Shown in pieces: positions 21,211 through 30,977 of a stretch of 64,000 nucleotides of DNA (position 1 is the stretch's first letter; every line of letters begins with the position of its first letter). The DNA is from an uncultured Pelagibacteraceae bacterium (GTDB taxonomy: Bacteria; Pseudomonadota; Alphaproteobacteria; Pelagibacterales; Pelagibacteraceae), in assembly GCA_902611405.1 (NCBI GenBank), contig CACLZL010000007.1, forward strand, positions 1-64,000. Reading direction: 5' to 3'. The position numbers and the translations under genes are program-made. Below the pieces are notes generated by a model. That model was not told where the DNA came from and did no database searches. It saw nothing but the letters and a program-made list of their open reading frames with translations.

Positions 21211-22629
21211 ATGAATAAATTAACAAATACAAAAAATATTAACAATTTTTCTTCTGAAGGCTTTCAATGGAAGCAAGTGCAGAATGAAATGAAAAATAAA
21301 CTAGGCCTAGAAGTTTATGAGAGCTGGTTAAAAAAGATTTCTTTTGTAGAGGAATTCAATAATTACTTATTATTATCAGTTCCAACTAGATTTATTAGAG
21401 ATTGGATTACATCAAGATATTTAGACCAAATATTACAAATAATTAAAGTATATAAAAAAGACATTATTAGAATTGAGTTCAAAATAGTTGAAAAAGTTCA
21501 AGATATCACTTTAAAAAAAAATAATATTAAAGAGAATAATACTAATGAAAATGTTTCATTTATAAAAGACTCTTACCTTCAATATAATAGAATTGATCCA
21601 AATAAAAGATTTGATAATTTCATAACAGGTTCAAGTAATAAATTAGCTTATGAAGCTTCTTTAAAAGTTTCAGAAAATATATCTCATTATAATCCACTTT
21701 ATATTTATGGTGGAGTTGGAATGGGAAAAACTCATTTATTAAATTCAATAGGTTTAGAGGTTAAAAAAAATAATAAAGTAATGTTTATTTCTGCAGAACG
21801 TTTTATGTATCAGTTTGTAAAATCAATTAAATCAAACGATATGGTAAAGTTTAAAGAATATTTTAGAAATACAGATATTTTATTAATCGATGATATTCAG
21901 TTTATAAGTGGAAAAGAAGCTATGCAGGAAGAATTTTTTCATACTTTTAATGCATTGCTTGATAAAGGATCTCAAATAATTGTATCAGCTGATCGAGCAC
22001 CAAATAAATTGTCTAGAATTCAAGAAAGAATTAAATCAAGATTTTCTGGTGGGTTAGTTGTTGATATTCAAAAGCCTGATTTTGAGTTAAGAAAAAAAAT
22101 AGTTGAAAAAAAAACAGAGGAATTAAATGCTTTGTATTCAGAACAATTACAAGTTTCCACAGAAATTCAGGATTTTATAAGTAAAGAAATAAACGGAAGT
22201 GTAAGGGAGCTAGTTGGTGCAATAAACAGAGTTGTTTCATTTTCAAGAATTTATAACAAAGTTCCAAATCTTGCTGAAACAAAAGTAGTTTTAAAGGATT
22301 TATTAAATTTAGCAGAAAATAAGGTTACAATAGATTTAATTCAGACAATTGTCTGTAAGTTTTTTAAAATCAGCAAAAATGAAATGTTATCATCTAGAAG
22401 ATCAAGATACTTAGTGAGACCAAGACAAACAGCAATTTATTTAACTAAAATTTTGACTTCAAAATCATTACCTGAAATTGGAAGGGAATTTTCTAATAGA
22501 GATCATACGACGATAATTCATTCAGTAAAAACTATTGAAAAGATTAAAGAAAAAGATCCAGAAATGGTTGAAAATATAAATAAATTAAAAAACCAGATTT
22601 TATATAATAATAAAGAAAATGAAATTTAA
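21211..22629 (+). CDS. dnaA: Chromosomal replication initiator protein DnaA
   Basis: NPLYIYGGVGMGKTHLLNSIG, DILLIDDIQFISGKEAMQEEFFHTFNAL, RDHTTIIHSVKTIEK. Confidence 0.98.
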   Translation: MNKLTNTKNINNFSSEGFQWKQVQNEMKNKLGLEVYESWLKKISFVEEFNNYLLLSVPTRFIRDWITSRYLDQILQIIKVYKKDIIRIEFKIVEKVQDITLKKNNIKENNTNENVSFIKDSYLQYNRIDPNKRFDNFITGSSNKLAYEASLKVSENISHYNPLYIYGGVGMGKTHLLNSIGLEVKKNNKVMFISAERFMYQFVKSIKSNDMVKFKEYFRNTDILLIDDIQFISGKEAMQEEFFHTFNALLDKGSQIIVSADRAPNKLSRIQERIKSRFSGGLVVDIQKPDFELRKKIVEKKTEELNALYSEQLQVSTEIQDFISKEINGSVRELVGAINRVVSFSRIYNKVPNLAETKVVLKDLLNLAENKVTIDLIQTIVCKFFKISKNEMLSSRRSRYLVRPRQTAIYLTKILTSKSLPEIGREFSNRDHTTIIHSVKTIEKIKEKDPEMVENINKLKNQILYNNKENEI

Positions 22630-23731
22630 CATTAATCAACAAGACCTTCAGCAAGCATTAAATTATTGTCAAGGAGTTATTGAGAAAAGAAGTACACTAC
22701 CAATACTTTCTAACATTTTGTTAGATGCAAGTAATTCAAAACTTACTATCACTGCCACCGATTTGGATTTAATATTTATACATCAATTGAATAATGTAGA
22801 AATTTTAGAGGAGGGCAAAACAACTACAACTTCTTCAATTATGTATGATATCATAAGGAAGTTTAACTCAGGAAAAAAAATTAATATATCATTAACCGAT
22901 ATTAGCAAATTACAACTAGAGTCTGAAAAGTCTATTTTTAATTTAAATTGTATAAGTGCTACAGAGTTCCCATTAACAGATGAAAATTTTAATCAAAATG
23001 AATTTATAATTAAATCAAAACAACTTCTGAAATTATTAAATAAGTGTAAATTTTCAGTTTCTAACGATGAAACAAGGCATTATCTAAGTGGTATTTATTT
23101 TCATCAAACAGAAGTAGAGGATAAAAATTATTTAACAGCTGTTGCAACCGACAGTCATAGAATGTCTATTTCAAAAATTAGATTAGAAGAAAAAATTGAT
23201 TTTGATCCAATAATTTTGCCTAAAAAAACAATTTTTCAACTTTGTTCTTTATTAGACAGTTATGATGGAGATGTAAAAGTTTCAAATGTGAAATCAAAAA
23301 TTAAATTTGAATTAAATAATAGTATTTTAATTTCAAAACTTATTGATGGAAAATTTCCTAATTACATTCAAGTTATCCCTAAAAATAATCAAAAAAAATT
23401 AGAAATAGATTTAAAATTATTTTTAAATTCTGTTGATAGAGTAGCCTCAGTTTCATTAGATAAAAAGGATGGTGTGAAATTCAATTTATATAAAGACACC
23501 CTAGATCTGTCGGTAAATAATACCAATAGTGGCGATGGCAAAGAAACTTTAAATGTTAAGTTTGATCATGAGTTAGAGATAAGTTTTAATTCTAGATATT
23601 TGATAGATGTTGCTTCACAATTAGACGGAGATAGAGTTGAAATTTTCTTTAATGATACTGGTTCACCTGCATTAATAAAAGATCCAGGTGATTTTGATAG
23701 TATTTTTGTTGTAATGCCTATGAAGGGCTAA
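22619..23731 (+). CDS. dnaN: DNA polymerase III beta sliding clamp
   Basis: Overlaps dnaA 3' end; clamp motifs and C-terminal FVVMPMKG. Confidence 0.96.
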   Translation: MKFNINQQDLQQALNYCQGVIEKRSTLPILSNILLDASNSKLTITATDLDLIFIHQLNNVEILEEGKTTTTSSIMYDIIRKFNSGKKINISLTDISKLQLESEKSIFNLNCISATEFPLTDENFNQNEFIIKSKQLLKLLNKCKFSVSNDETRHYLSGIYFHQTEVEDKNYLTAVATDSHRMSISKIRLEEKIDFDPIILPKKTIFQLCSLLDSYDGDVKVSNVKSKIKFELNNSILISKLIDGKFPNYIQVIPKNNQKKLEIDLKLFLNSVDRVASVSLDKKDGVKFNLYKDTLDLSVNNTNSGDGKETLNVKFDHELEISFNSRYLIDVASQLDGDRVEIFFNDTGSPALIKDPGDFDSIFVVMPMKG

Positions 23732-24438
23732 TTTATTGAGTCTAACTCTGAATAAATATTTTTTTCAAGAATTTTAATAAAATTTTCTTTTGGTAAACCA
23801 GAAGGAATTGGTTTTAGTATAGAGATTGTTATCGTTTTATTAGTTTTCTTTTCACCTTTTTTAGGCCACACATATCCAGAGTTGATTGCAACTGGTTGAC
23901 AAGAAACATTTAGCTCCTCATAAATTCTTGAAGCACCTTTCTTAAAAGGTGGTCTTTCATCTGGAAGAACTCTAGTTCCTTGAGGAAAAATAATCAAAGG
24001 TCTATTAGAAGTAGCCATCATTTTTGAAATATCATCAAAAAAACCCAAGTTATCTTTTGTAACTTTATTTCTTTTTATTGAAATTGATCCTATTTTTTTT
24101 AAGTACCAACCAAATATTGGAATTAATAATAATTCTTTTTTTAAAATAAATACAGGTGAGTTAAAGATTGTTTGTAAATAAAAAGTTTCAAACATCGATT
24201 GATGAGATGCTGCTATAAAAAATTTTTCATCATTAATAATATTTTCCTTTCCTTTGACAGAAATTTTTATAGAAAGAACAATTCTTAAACAAAAACTAGC
24301 CCAATGACCCATTAATTTTCCTCCAACCAAAACAACTTGTTTAGGTAAAAAAAATGATGGTAAAAAAATTATCGAAATAAAAATAATTCCTGTGAAAAAT
24401 AATATTGAAAATAAAAAGTTTCTTATCATTTTTATCAA
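23728..24438 (-). CDS. plsC: 1-acyl-sn-glycerol-3-phosphate acyltransferase
   Basis: AASHQSMFETFYLQ (HX4D-like variant), IIFPQGTRV. Confidence 0.88.
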   Translation of the reverse strand: MIKMIRNFLFSILFFTGIIFISIIFLPSFFLPKQVVLVGGKLMGHWASFCLRIVLSIKISVKGKENIINDEKFFIAASHQSMFETFYLQTIFNSPVFILKKELLLIPIFGWYLKKIGSISIKRNKVTKDNLGFFDDISKMMATSNRPLIIFPQGTRVLPDERPPFKKGASRIYEELNVSCQPVAINSGYVWPKKGEKKTNKTITISILKPIPSGLPKENFIKILEKNIYSELDSIN

Positions 24439-24441
24439 AAG

Positions 24442-25656
24442 CTAGATTATATCTTTATGCTTTTGTCTTTTTCTTATTACTTTAATTTTTGATCCTTTTA
24501 TTAATAATTCAACTGGCTTTGGTCTTAAATTATAATTTGAGCTAAGCGACATTCCGTAAGCTCCTACATCACATATTGCTACTAAATCTCTTTCATTTAA
24601 TTCTTGAAATTTTTTTAATGTAATAAATTTATCTGTACTTTCACAGATAGGACCTACAAATTCATATGTTTTTTTTGATGTTTTATTAGATTTTGTAACA
24701 GGCAAAGTTTTATGTTCCGCACCATACAAAGCAGGCCTCATTAAATCATTCATTGCTGCATCTAAAATGATAAATTTTTTACTTCCACTATCTTTTATAT
24801 AAATTATTTTTGATACTAATGTACCAGTATCACCAATTATTGATCTACCTGGTTCAAATATAATTTTAACTTTATGTCTTCTTAAAAATTTAAGTATTGC
24901 TGTATTATATTTTTTATAATTAAGTTTTTTATTTTTATTTGTGTAAGAAATGCCCATTCCTCCACCTAAATCTATAAACTCAAATTTGTGATTTGATTTA
25001 TTAAGAATTTGACTGATCGCTTTAAGCATTTTTTCATAAGGTCTATGGTCTAAAATTTGACTGCCTATATGAACGCTTAGACACTTTAAATCAATATTTT
25101 TTGAATTTTTGCAATAATTTATAATTTCATAGAATGTATTTTTATTTACACCAAATTTATTTTCTTTTTTCCCAGTGGATATTTGACTTAATGTTTTTGC
25201 ATCTGTGTTGGGGTTTAGTCTTACACCAATTTTTATTCTTTTATTTTTTGATTTTGCTATTCGATTTATTTCTTTTATTTCACTTAAAGATTCAGCGTTA
25301 ATAAGTAAAATATTTTTACTAATAGCAAAGCTTATTTCACTTGTTGTTTTACCAACACCAGAAAATACTATTTTGCTTGGATTAATTCCTGCTTTTAGTG
25401 CCATCATCAGTTCTCCTACGGAAACAACATCAGCGCCTAATCCAAATTTTTTAATTTCTCTAATTATATTAACATTTGTGTTGGATTTAACTGCAAAGCA
25501 AATAAGTGGTGAAAAAGATCTGAAGTTTTTTTTAAAATTATTAATATTTTCTTTTAGTTTAGAATAGGAGTAAGAATAAAATGGAGTTCCAAATCTATTT
25601 GCAGTTTTTTGGAGATTAATTTTTTCTATTGTTAATGTTTTATTTATATATTTCAT
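24442..25656 (-). CDS. lysA: Diaminopimelate decarboxylase
   Basis: FYSYSYSKLKENI, CFAVKSNTN, EPGRSIIGDTG, CESTDKF, DVGAYGMSLSSNYN. Confidence 0.96.
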   Translation of the reverse strand: MKYINKTLTIEKINLQKTANRFGTPFYSYSYSKLKENINNFKKNFRSFSPLICFAVKSNTNVNIIREIKKFGLGADVVSVGELMMALKAGINPSKIVFSGVGKTTSEISFAISKNILLINAESLSEIKEINRIAKSKNKRIKIGVRLNPNTDAKTLSQISTGKKENKFGVNKNTFYEIINYCKNSKNIDLKCLSVHIGSQILDHRPYEKMLKAISQILNKSNHKFEFIDLGGGMGISYTNKNKKLNYKKYNTAILKFLRRHKVKIIFEPGRSIIGDTGTLVSKIIYIKDSGSKKFIILDAAMNDLMRPALYGAEHKTLPVTKSNKTSKKTYEFVGPICESTDKFITLKKFQELNERDLVAICDVGAYGMSLSSNYNLRPKPVELLIKGSKIKVIRKRQKHKDII

Positions 25657-25787
25657 TAAGCTAAGTTAACTGAAACTTTTTTTATTTCTGCTTTTTTATT
25701 TGGATCTACGTATTTAGGATCACCTTTTTTTCCACAAGAAATAACGGTAAAAAATAACAATATAATTATGGTAAATTTTTTAATCAT
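25656..25787 (-). CDS. Small LptM/YifL-like lipoprotein, 43 aa (not in supplied ORF track)
   Basis: Translation MIKKFTIIILLFFTVISCGKKGDPKYVDPNKKAEIKKVSVNLA; lipobox VISC followed by GKKGDP; ATGA overlap with argH stop and TAATG overlap with lysA start. Confidence 0.85.
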   Translation of the reverse strand: MIKKFTIIILLFFTVISCGKKGDPKYVDPNKKAEIKKVSVNLA

Positions 25788-27175
25788 TTTTCTCTTTTAT
25801 ATTTCATTATCATTTTTTTAATATTATCAAAAGAAGTTCCACCATAAGATTTTTTCGAATTAATTGAATTTTTTAAATTAAATACTTTTAATACATCATC
25901 TTTAAGTTTAGGTTCGATTTTTCTTAATTCTTCTAAAGTCAGCTCATTTAATTTCTTTTTTCTTTTTTCAGCCAAATTAACTACAGCAGCAGTTTTTTGG
26001 TATGCTTTTCTAAAAGACATTGAGTGATTTTTCACAAGATAGTCAGCTAAATCAGTCGCTGTAATATATCCAGAATTAGCAAGTTCTAACATTTTACTTT
26101 TATTTGGATTACAATTTTTTAGTATTTCATCGAAAATTTTTAAACAATTATTTAGATTGTCGTTAGATTTGAAAACAATCTCCTTATCGTCTTGCAGATC
26201 TTTAAAATAAGAAAGTGGTAAGCCTTTTAAAATTGTAAGCATCGAAAATAAATTTCCATAAGCACTTCCCGATTTTCCACGCAAGTATTCTAAAAGATCA
26301 GGATTCTTTTTTTGTGGCATTATAGAAGATCCGGTAACAACTTTATCAGATAAATTGATCAAGTTAAAAGCATCCGAATTCCAAATAATCAACTCTTCAG
26401 CAATTCTAGAAATATGCATAGCACATACAGATGAAGCGTATAAAAAATCTAAAACAAAATCTCTATCTGAAACTGTATCAATAGAATTATTTGTAGGTAT
26501 TTTAAAACCAAGTTTTTTTGTTGTATAATTTCTATCTATATTAAATGATGTTCCTGCTAAAGCCGCAACACCTAAAGGATTTTCATTTAAACTGTCTAAA
26601 TTATTAGAAAATCTCTTTTTGTCTCTATTAAACATTTCTACATAAGACATTAAATAATGTGCAAAAGATACAGCTTGAGCATTTTTAAGATGTGTAAATC
26701 CAGGCATAATGGTCTCAACATTTTTTTCAGCTAACTTAATTGTACTCTTAATAACTTTATTAATGTTATTATTTATTTCGTTGGTAGAATTTTTCATCCA
26801 AATTTTAAAATCAGTAATTACTTGATCATTTCTTGATCTTGCAGTGTGAACATAGCCAGCTTCTTCACCTATAACTTGAAAAAGTCTCTTCTCGACATTC
26901 ATATGAATATCTTCATATTTTTTATTAAACTCAAATTTATTGTTTGTGATTTCCTTATCAATTTTTGTTAGTCCATAAATAATTTTATTTTTTATTTTGA
27001 ATGAAATTATTTTTTGCTTAAAAAGCATCTCAACATGAGCAATTGATCCTTGAATATCTTCTTTATAAAGTCTTTTATCAATATCTATTGAATTACCGAC
27101 TTTTTGAAACAAACTTGATGCATGTTTTTTTATCCGTGTGTTCCAGATTGCTTGGTTGTTTTTATTTTTTGCCAT
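25784..27175 (-). CDS. argH: Argininosuccinate lyase
   Basis: HTARSRNDQV, GSSIMPQKKNPDLLEYLRGKSG. Confidence 0.97.
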   Translation of the reverse strand: MAKNKNNQAIWNTRIKKHASSLFQKVGNSIDIDKRLYKEDIQGSIAHVEMLFKQKIISFKIKNKIIYGLTKIDKEITNNKFEFNKKYEDIHMNVEKRLFQVIGEEAGYVHTARSRNDQVITDFKIWMKNSTNEINNNINKVIKSTIKLAEKNVETIMPGFTHLKNAQAVSFAHYLMSYVEMFNRDKKRFSNNLDSLNENPLGVAALAGTSFNIDRNYTTKKLGFKIPTNNSIDTVSDRDFVLDFLYASSVCAMHISRIAEELIIWNSDAFNLINLSDKVVTGSSIMPQKKNPDLLEYLRGKSGSAYGNLFSMLTILKGLPLSYFKDLQDDKEIVFKSNDNLNNCLKIFDEILKNCNPNKSKMLELANSGYITATDLADYLVKNHSMSFRKAYQKTAAVVNLAEKRKKKLNELTLEELRKIEPKLKDDVLKVFNLKNSINSKKSYGGTSFDNIKKMIMKYKREK

Positions 27176-27199
27176 GATATTTAATTATACCTATTTAAC

Positions 27200-27709
27200 A
27201 TGAGATTTTTAATAATATTTATTTTTTTGATAACAAATGTCGTAGCTGAAGAACTACCCAGTATTAAAAATATTGTAATCCATAAAATACCAAAAACACA
27301 TGATAATGTTATTTTTTTAGACAAAAATGATCAAAAAATTAATATCAATGAATATACTGGGAACTTATTGATATTAAATTTTTGGGCGACTTGGTGTGAA
27401 CCTTGTAAAGAAGAAATGCCATCTTTAGATAAACTCCAAGCCAACCCAGAATTGGATAAAATAAAAATTTTCGCAATTAATATTGGTAAAGAAACTTTAA
27501 ACAAAGTTAATAAATTTTTTATAGATCTTAACATTAAAAATTTTGAACCTTATTTTGATCCACCTACTACATTAGCAAAAATGTTTTCTTTAAGGGGTGT
27601 CCCTACAACAATTCTAATTAATAAAGAGGGCCAAGAATTTGCTAGAGTAATAGGTTCAATTAATTTTGAAGATAAAAATTTTATTAAATGGATAAAAAAA
27701 TATAACTAA
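27200..27709 (+). CDS. TlpA/ResA-like thioredoxin-fold thiol:disulfide protein
   Basis: Signal peptide; LILNFWATWCEPCKEEMPSLDKLQ. Confidence 0.92.
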   Translation: MRFLIIFIFLITNVVAEELPSIKNIVIHKIPKTHDNVIFLDKNDQKININEYTGNLLILNFWATWCEPCKEEMPSLDKLQANPELDKIKIFAINIGKETLNKVNKFFIDLNIKNFEPYFDPPTTLAKMFSLRGVPTTILINKEGQEFARVIGSINFEDKNFIKWIKKYN

Positions 27710-27909
27710 TTTTTAAAAAAATAAGCAAAGCCAACTAAAGCAATAATAGCAATAAACTGTAAAATAACTCTTAATTGCATCAATTTATTTGAATATTTTT
27801 TACTTGTCTCTCCTCCCTTAAAAAGAGTCCCTATACCTAAAATTAAAACTATTCCCACAGCAATCAAAAGGGCTATTGATAAAACTTTTACTAATATTCC
27901 TGAAATCAT
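27706..27909 (-). CDS. HIG1-domain twin transmembrane small protein
   Basis: Two TM helices and a GGETSKKYSNKLMQLRVILQ HIG1-like loop. Confidence 0.78.
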   Translation of the reverse strand: MISGILVKVLSIALLIAVGIVLILGIGTLFKGGETSKKYSNKLMQLRVILQFIAIIALVGFAYFFKN

Positions 27910-27958
27910 TTTTTTATTTTAGATTGTTTTTTGACATAAAAAACATAATTTATCTACT

Positions 27959-28609
27959 ATGACATTTTGCCTAGATTCCATAATTATTAAACCAGAAAAT
28001 GGTGTTGAAATTAAAAATGCAATTATTTTGCTTCATGGTTATGGAGGTGATGGAAAGGATATTGGCATGTTATCTTTAAACTGGAAGAGACATATGCCTA
28101 ATACTGTCTTTATTTGTCCAAATGGTCACGAGCCATGTGCTATAAATCCCTCCGGTTATCAATGGTTTGATTTAACAAAAGAAGATTCTGATTACATATT
28201 AGAGCAATCAATTAAAGCTGAAGAAGTCTTAAAAAAATTTATTAATGAAATAAAAAAAGAGTTCAAGTTATCAAATAATCAGATATGTTTATCAGGTTTC
28301 AGCCAAGGATGCATGATGTCTATAAATGTTGGTCTTACATTTGAAGAAAATTTTTTATGTATAGTTGGTTTTTCTGGAAAGATAATAAATCAGAATAATT
28401 TAAAAAATAGAATTAAAAATAAAACTGAAACATTACTTATACATGGTGAAGCTGATCAAATTGTCCCATCTACCCATTTACTGGAAGCAAAAGATTTTTT
28501 AATAAGAAATAATGTTAAAGTTGATACACTATTAATAAAAAATTGTGATCATCATATTCCTATTGAGGCATCAAGTACAGCATTAAATTTTATCTTAAAA
28601 AAAATTTAA
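27959..28609 (+). CDS. Phospholipase/carboxylesterase family alpha/beta hydrolase
   Basis: ILLHGYGGDGKD, LSGFSQGCMMS, IHGEADQIVP. Confidence 0.9.
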   Translation: MTFCLDSIIIKPENGVEIKNAIILLHGYGGDGKDIGMLSLNWKRHMPNTVFICPNGHEPCAINPSGYQWFDLTKEDSDYILEQSIKAEEVLKKFINEIKKEFKLSNNQICLSGFSQGCMMSINVGLTFEENFLCIVGFSGKIINQNNLKNRIKNKTETLLIHGEADQIVPSTHLLEAKDFLIRNNVKVDTLLIKNCDHHIPIEASSTALNFILKKI

Positions 28610-28657
28610 CATCTCTTATTATTGATAAAATTGTTCAACTAAGTTAAAATTAAATTA

Positions 28658-29227
28658 ATGAATAATTTTATTGAACAAAATGTTTCATTAGAAAAGTGCC
28701 CTGCATTAGTCCTCAATGCAGATTATAGACCTCTGAGTTACTACCCTTTATCTTTGTGGTCATGGCAGGATACAGTGAAATCTGTTTTTCTGGATCGAGT
28801 TATTATTGTTAGTAATTATGATAGAACTATAAGAAGTCCATCATTTAATATGAAATTACCAAGTGTTATCGCATTAAAGGATTATATTGTTCCTCAAAGC
28901 AAACCAAGTTTTACTAGATTTAATGTGTTTTTAAGAGATAAATTTTCCTGTCAATACTGTGGAAGCAATGAAGAATTAACTTTTGATCATTTACTACCTA
29001 GATCAAAAGGGGGTGAAACTAATTGGGATAATGTTGTAACAGCTTGCTCTGCATGTAATGTGAAAAAGGGCGGAAAACTATTAAAACATTCAGGCATGAA
29101 GTTACATCAGCATCCTTATCGACCATCAACAGAAGATCTACACAAAAATGGTAAAAATTTTCCACCGAATTTTTTACATAAAAGCTGGATGGATTACTTA
29201 TATTGGGATGTAGAACTAGAGTCTTAA
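28658..29227 (+). CDS. HNH endonuclease family protein
   Basis: CQYCGSNEELTFDHLLPRSKGGETNWDNVVTACSACNVKKG. Confidence 0.92.
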   Translation: MNNFIEQNVSLEKCPALVLNADYRPLSYYPLSLWSWQDTVKSVFLDRVIIVSNYDRTIRSPSFNMKLPSVIALKDYIVPQSKPSFTRFNVFLRDKFSCQYCGSNEELTFDHLLPRSKGGETNWDNVVTACSACNVKKGGKLLKHSGMKLHQHPYRPSTEDLHKNGKNFPPNFLHKSWMDYLYWDVELES

Positions 29228-29757
29228 ATTTTCTCAGAAATATTTATTGCAATTTTTGATCCAGTTTTAATAATTTTATCCAATATAGAATACGGACCTT
29301 TTTTTGTAGCACCCTTTTCATAAGCAATATCTTTATGATTTAATTCGTCTTCTCTAAATTTAATTATTTTTTTTTTAAGTTTTGGCTCACTATTATCAAG
29401 TTGTTTTATTTGGTTTAAATAATGCTCATCTATTACCTCTTCAACGGAAGCAGTACAAAGCATAGCTGCTTTCTTTCCAAGCAAAGTTGAACCAAAACCT
29501 AATCCTACACCTAATAAATCCCATAAGGGTAAAAATTTTGTCGGTTTTATATTTCTTTTTTTAATTTCTTTTTCAAAATAATCAGAATGTTCTTTTTCAT
29601 GAACTTTCATTTCTTCAATTGTTTTTTTTAAAGCTTCATCTTTAACTAATGTGTTTAGAGCTAGCAACTGCCCTTCATAAATTTTAACAGCACCACGTTC
29701 TCCAGCATGATCAACTCTAATGAATTCTTCTATTTTCTTTTTATTTATTATTGTCAT
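29224..29757 (-). CDS. coq7: Demethoxyubiquinone hydroxylase
   Basis: RVDHAGERGAVKIYEGQL, HEKEHSDYFEKE, EDELNHKDIAYEKGA. Confidence 0.94.
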   Translation of the reverse strand: MTIINKKKIEEFIRVDHAGERGAVKIYEGQLLALNTLVKDEALKKTIEEMKVHEKEHSDYFEKEIKKRNIKPTKFLPLWDLLGVGLGFGSTLLGKKAAMLCTASVEEVIDEHYLNQIKQLDNSEPKLKKKIIKFREDELNHKDIAYEKGATKKGPYSILDKIIKTGSKIAINISEKI

Positions 29758-30226
29758 AACTTAAATAAACTTTTGTTGTAAAATAAACAATTAATATTGA
29801 TATTATAATATTGTAGCTTGTAAGTGATAATCCTAAAATTTTAAATGTAACATCTTTGCAACTTACCTTTTTTTCTTGTAATTGTCTTAATATGTCTTCT
29901 TTTGATAGTAAATTGGAGCCATTTTTTAAATCACAAATCAATGATTCTTCAATAAAACCTTGCTCAATACCAAAATGATACAAAGATAAAATAGTAGCAC
30001 TTAAAAAAATTAAAATAAGAAAAAGAATGAAATATTTTTCAAGATGAATAAATTTATAATTTAATACAATAATTATTAATGCTAATAAGTATGGAATTCT
30101 TTCCAGTATACACAAGTTACAAGCTTGATGTCCTAAAACATATTCAATGAAAAATGCTGAAGATAAAGCGACAATACTAATTAAAAAAATTAATTTTAAT
30201 GTAATAGTTTTGTTAATCTCAACCAT
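29741..30226 (-). CDS. dsbB: DsbB-like disulfide bond formation protein
   Basis: Four TM helices; GHQACNLCILERIPYLL, second Cys pair region. Confidence 0.86.
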   Translation of the reverse strand: MVEINKTITLKLIFLISIVALSSAFFIEYVLGHQACNLCILERIPYLLALIIIVLNYKFIHLEKYFILFLILIFLSATILSLYHFGIEQGFIEESLICDLKNGSNLLSKEDILRQLQEKKVSCKDVTFKILGLSLTSYNIIISILIVYFTTKVYLSYDNNK

Positions 30227-30824
30227 TAAATTTAAAAAATAAATAAATAATAATAAATATTATAACTATAATAATTCCAATTAAAGTGAACCATTTTGAT
30301 CCATGTTTTTCCATATATCCTGTAAACAATTCTCCAAATTTATAAGATAAATAAGCAACTATAAAAAATCTCAGGCTTCTTGAAATTAAGCTAACAATTA
30401 TAAAAACAGGAAGATTAAAAGCAATTAAACCACTTGAAATCGTAAAGGCTTTATAGGGTAAGGGTGTAAAGCCTGCTAAAAAAAGAATACTCAACCATGC
30501 AAGGAAACCACTACCTTCAGACATGCTTAATTTTAAATATTCAACTTTATCTTGATAACCATAAAATTCTATTACATAAATTGCCAAATCAAAAAATAAA
30601 TAACCTATTAAATATCCAAAGATTCCTCCAAGAACTGAAAATGTTGATGCTATTAAGAATATTTTTAAATATTCCTTTTTTTTAGCAATAACCATCGGGA
30701 TTATCATTGTATCTGGAGGTATAGGAAAAAAAGAACTTTCTATAAAAGATACAAGCCCCAAATAAAAATTCGAACTTTTATGTGCAGCTAATTCTAAACA
30801 TTTTTTGTAAAGTCTTTGAAACAT
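30219..30824 (-). CDS. DedA/YqaA-family membrane protein
   Basis: FIESSFFPIPPDTMIIPMVIAKKKEYLKIF, GFTPLPYKAFTISSG. Confidence 0.87.
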   Translation of the reverse strand: MFQRLYKKCLELAAHKSSNFYLGLVSFIESSFFPIPPDTMIIPMVIAKKKEYLKIFLIASTFSVLGGIFGYLIGYLFFDLAIYVIEFYGYQDKVEYLKLSMSEGSGFLAWLSILFLAGFTPLPYKAFTISSGLIAFNLPVFIIVSLISRSLRFFIVAYLSYKFGELFTGYMEKHGSKWFTLIGIIIVIIFIIIYLFFKFNG

Positions 30825-30885
30825 TTTTTGGTTTTAATATAAATTTAGTTCTTATACTATTAAATATAATGTAATTGAATACAAA

Positions 30886-30970
30886 GGGCGAATGGCGGAA
30901 CTGGTAGACGCGCACGACTCAAAATCGTGTTTCGTAAGAAGTGAGAGTTCGATTCTCTCTTCGCCCACCA
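30886..30970 (+). tRNA. tRNA-Leu(CAA), CCA encoded
   Basis: Acceptor GGGCGAA/TTCGCCC, anticodon stem CACGA/TCGTG with loop CTCAAAA, long variable arm, GTTCGATTC T-loop, ACCA end. Confidence 0.96.
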
Positions 30971-30977
30971 TGTAATT

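Noticed and set aside
28658-29227. HNH protein as part of a mobile intron, toxin or defense system
   Set aside because: Looks like the widespread chromosomal HNH family protein in a housekeeping context; no intron, repeat or partner genes nearby
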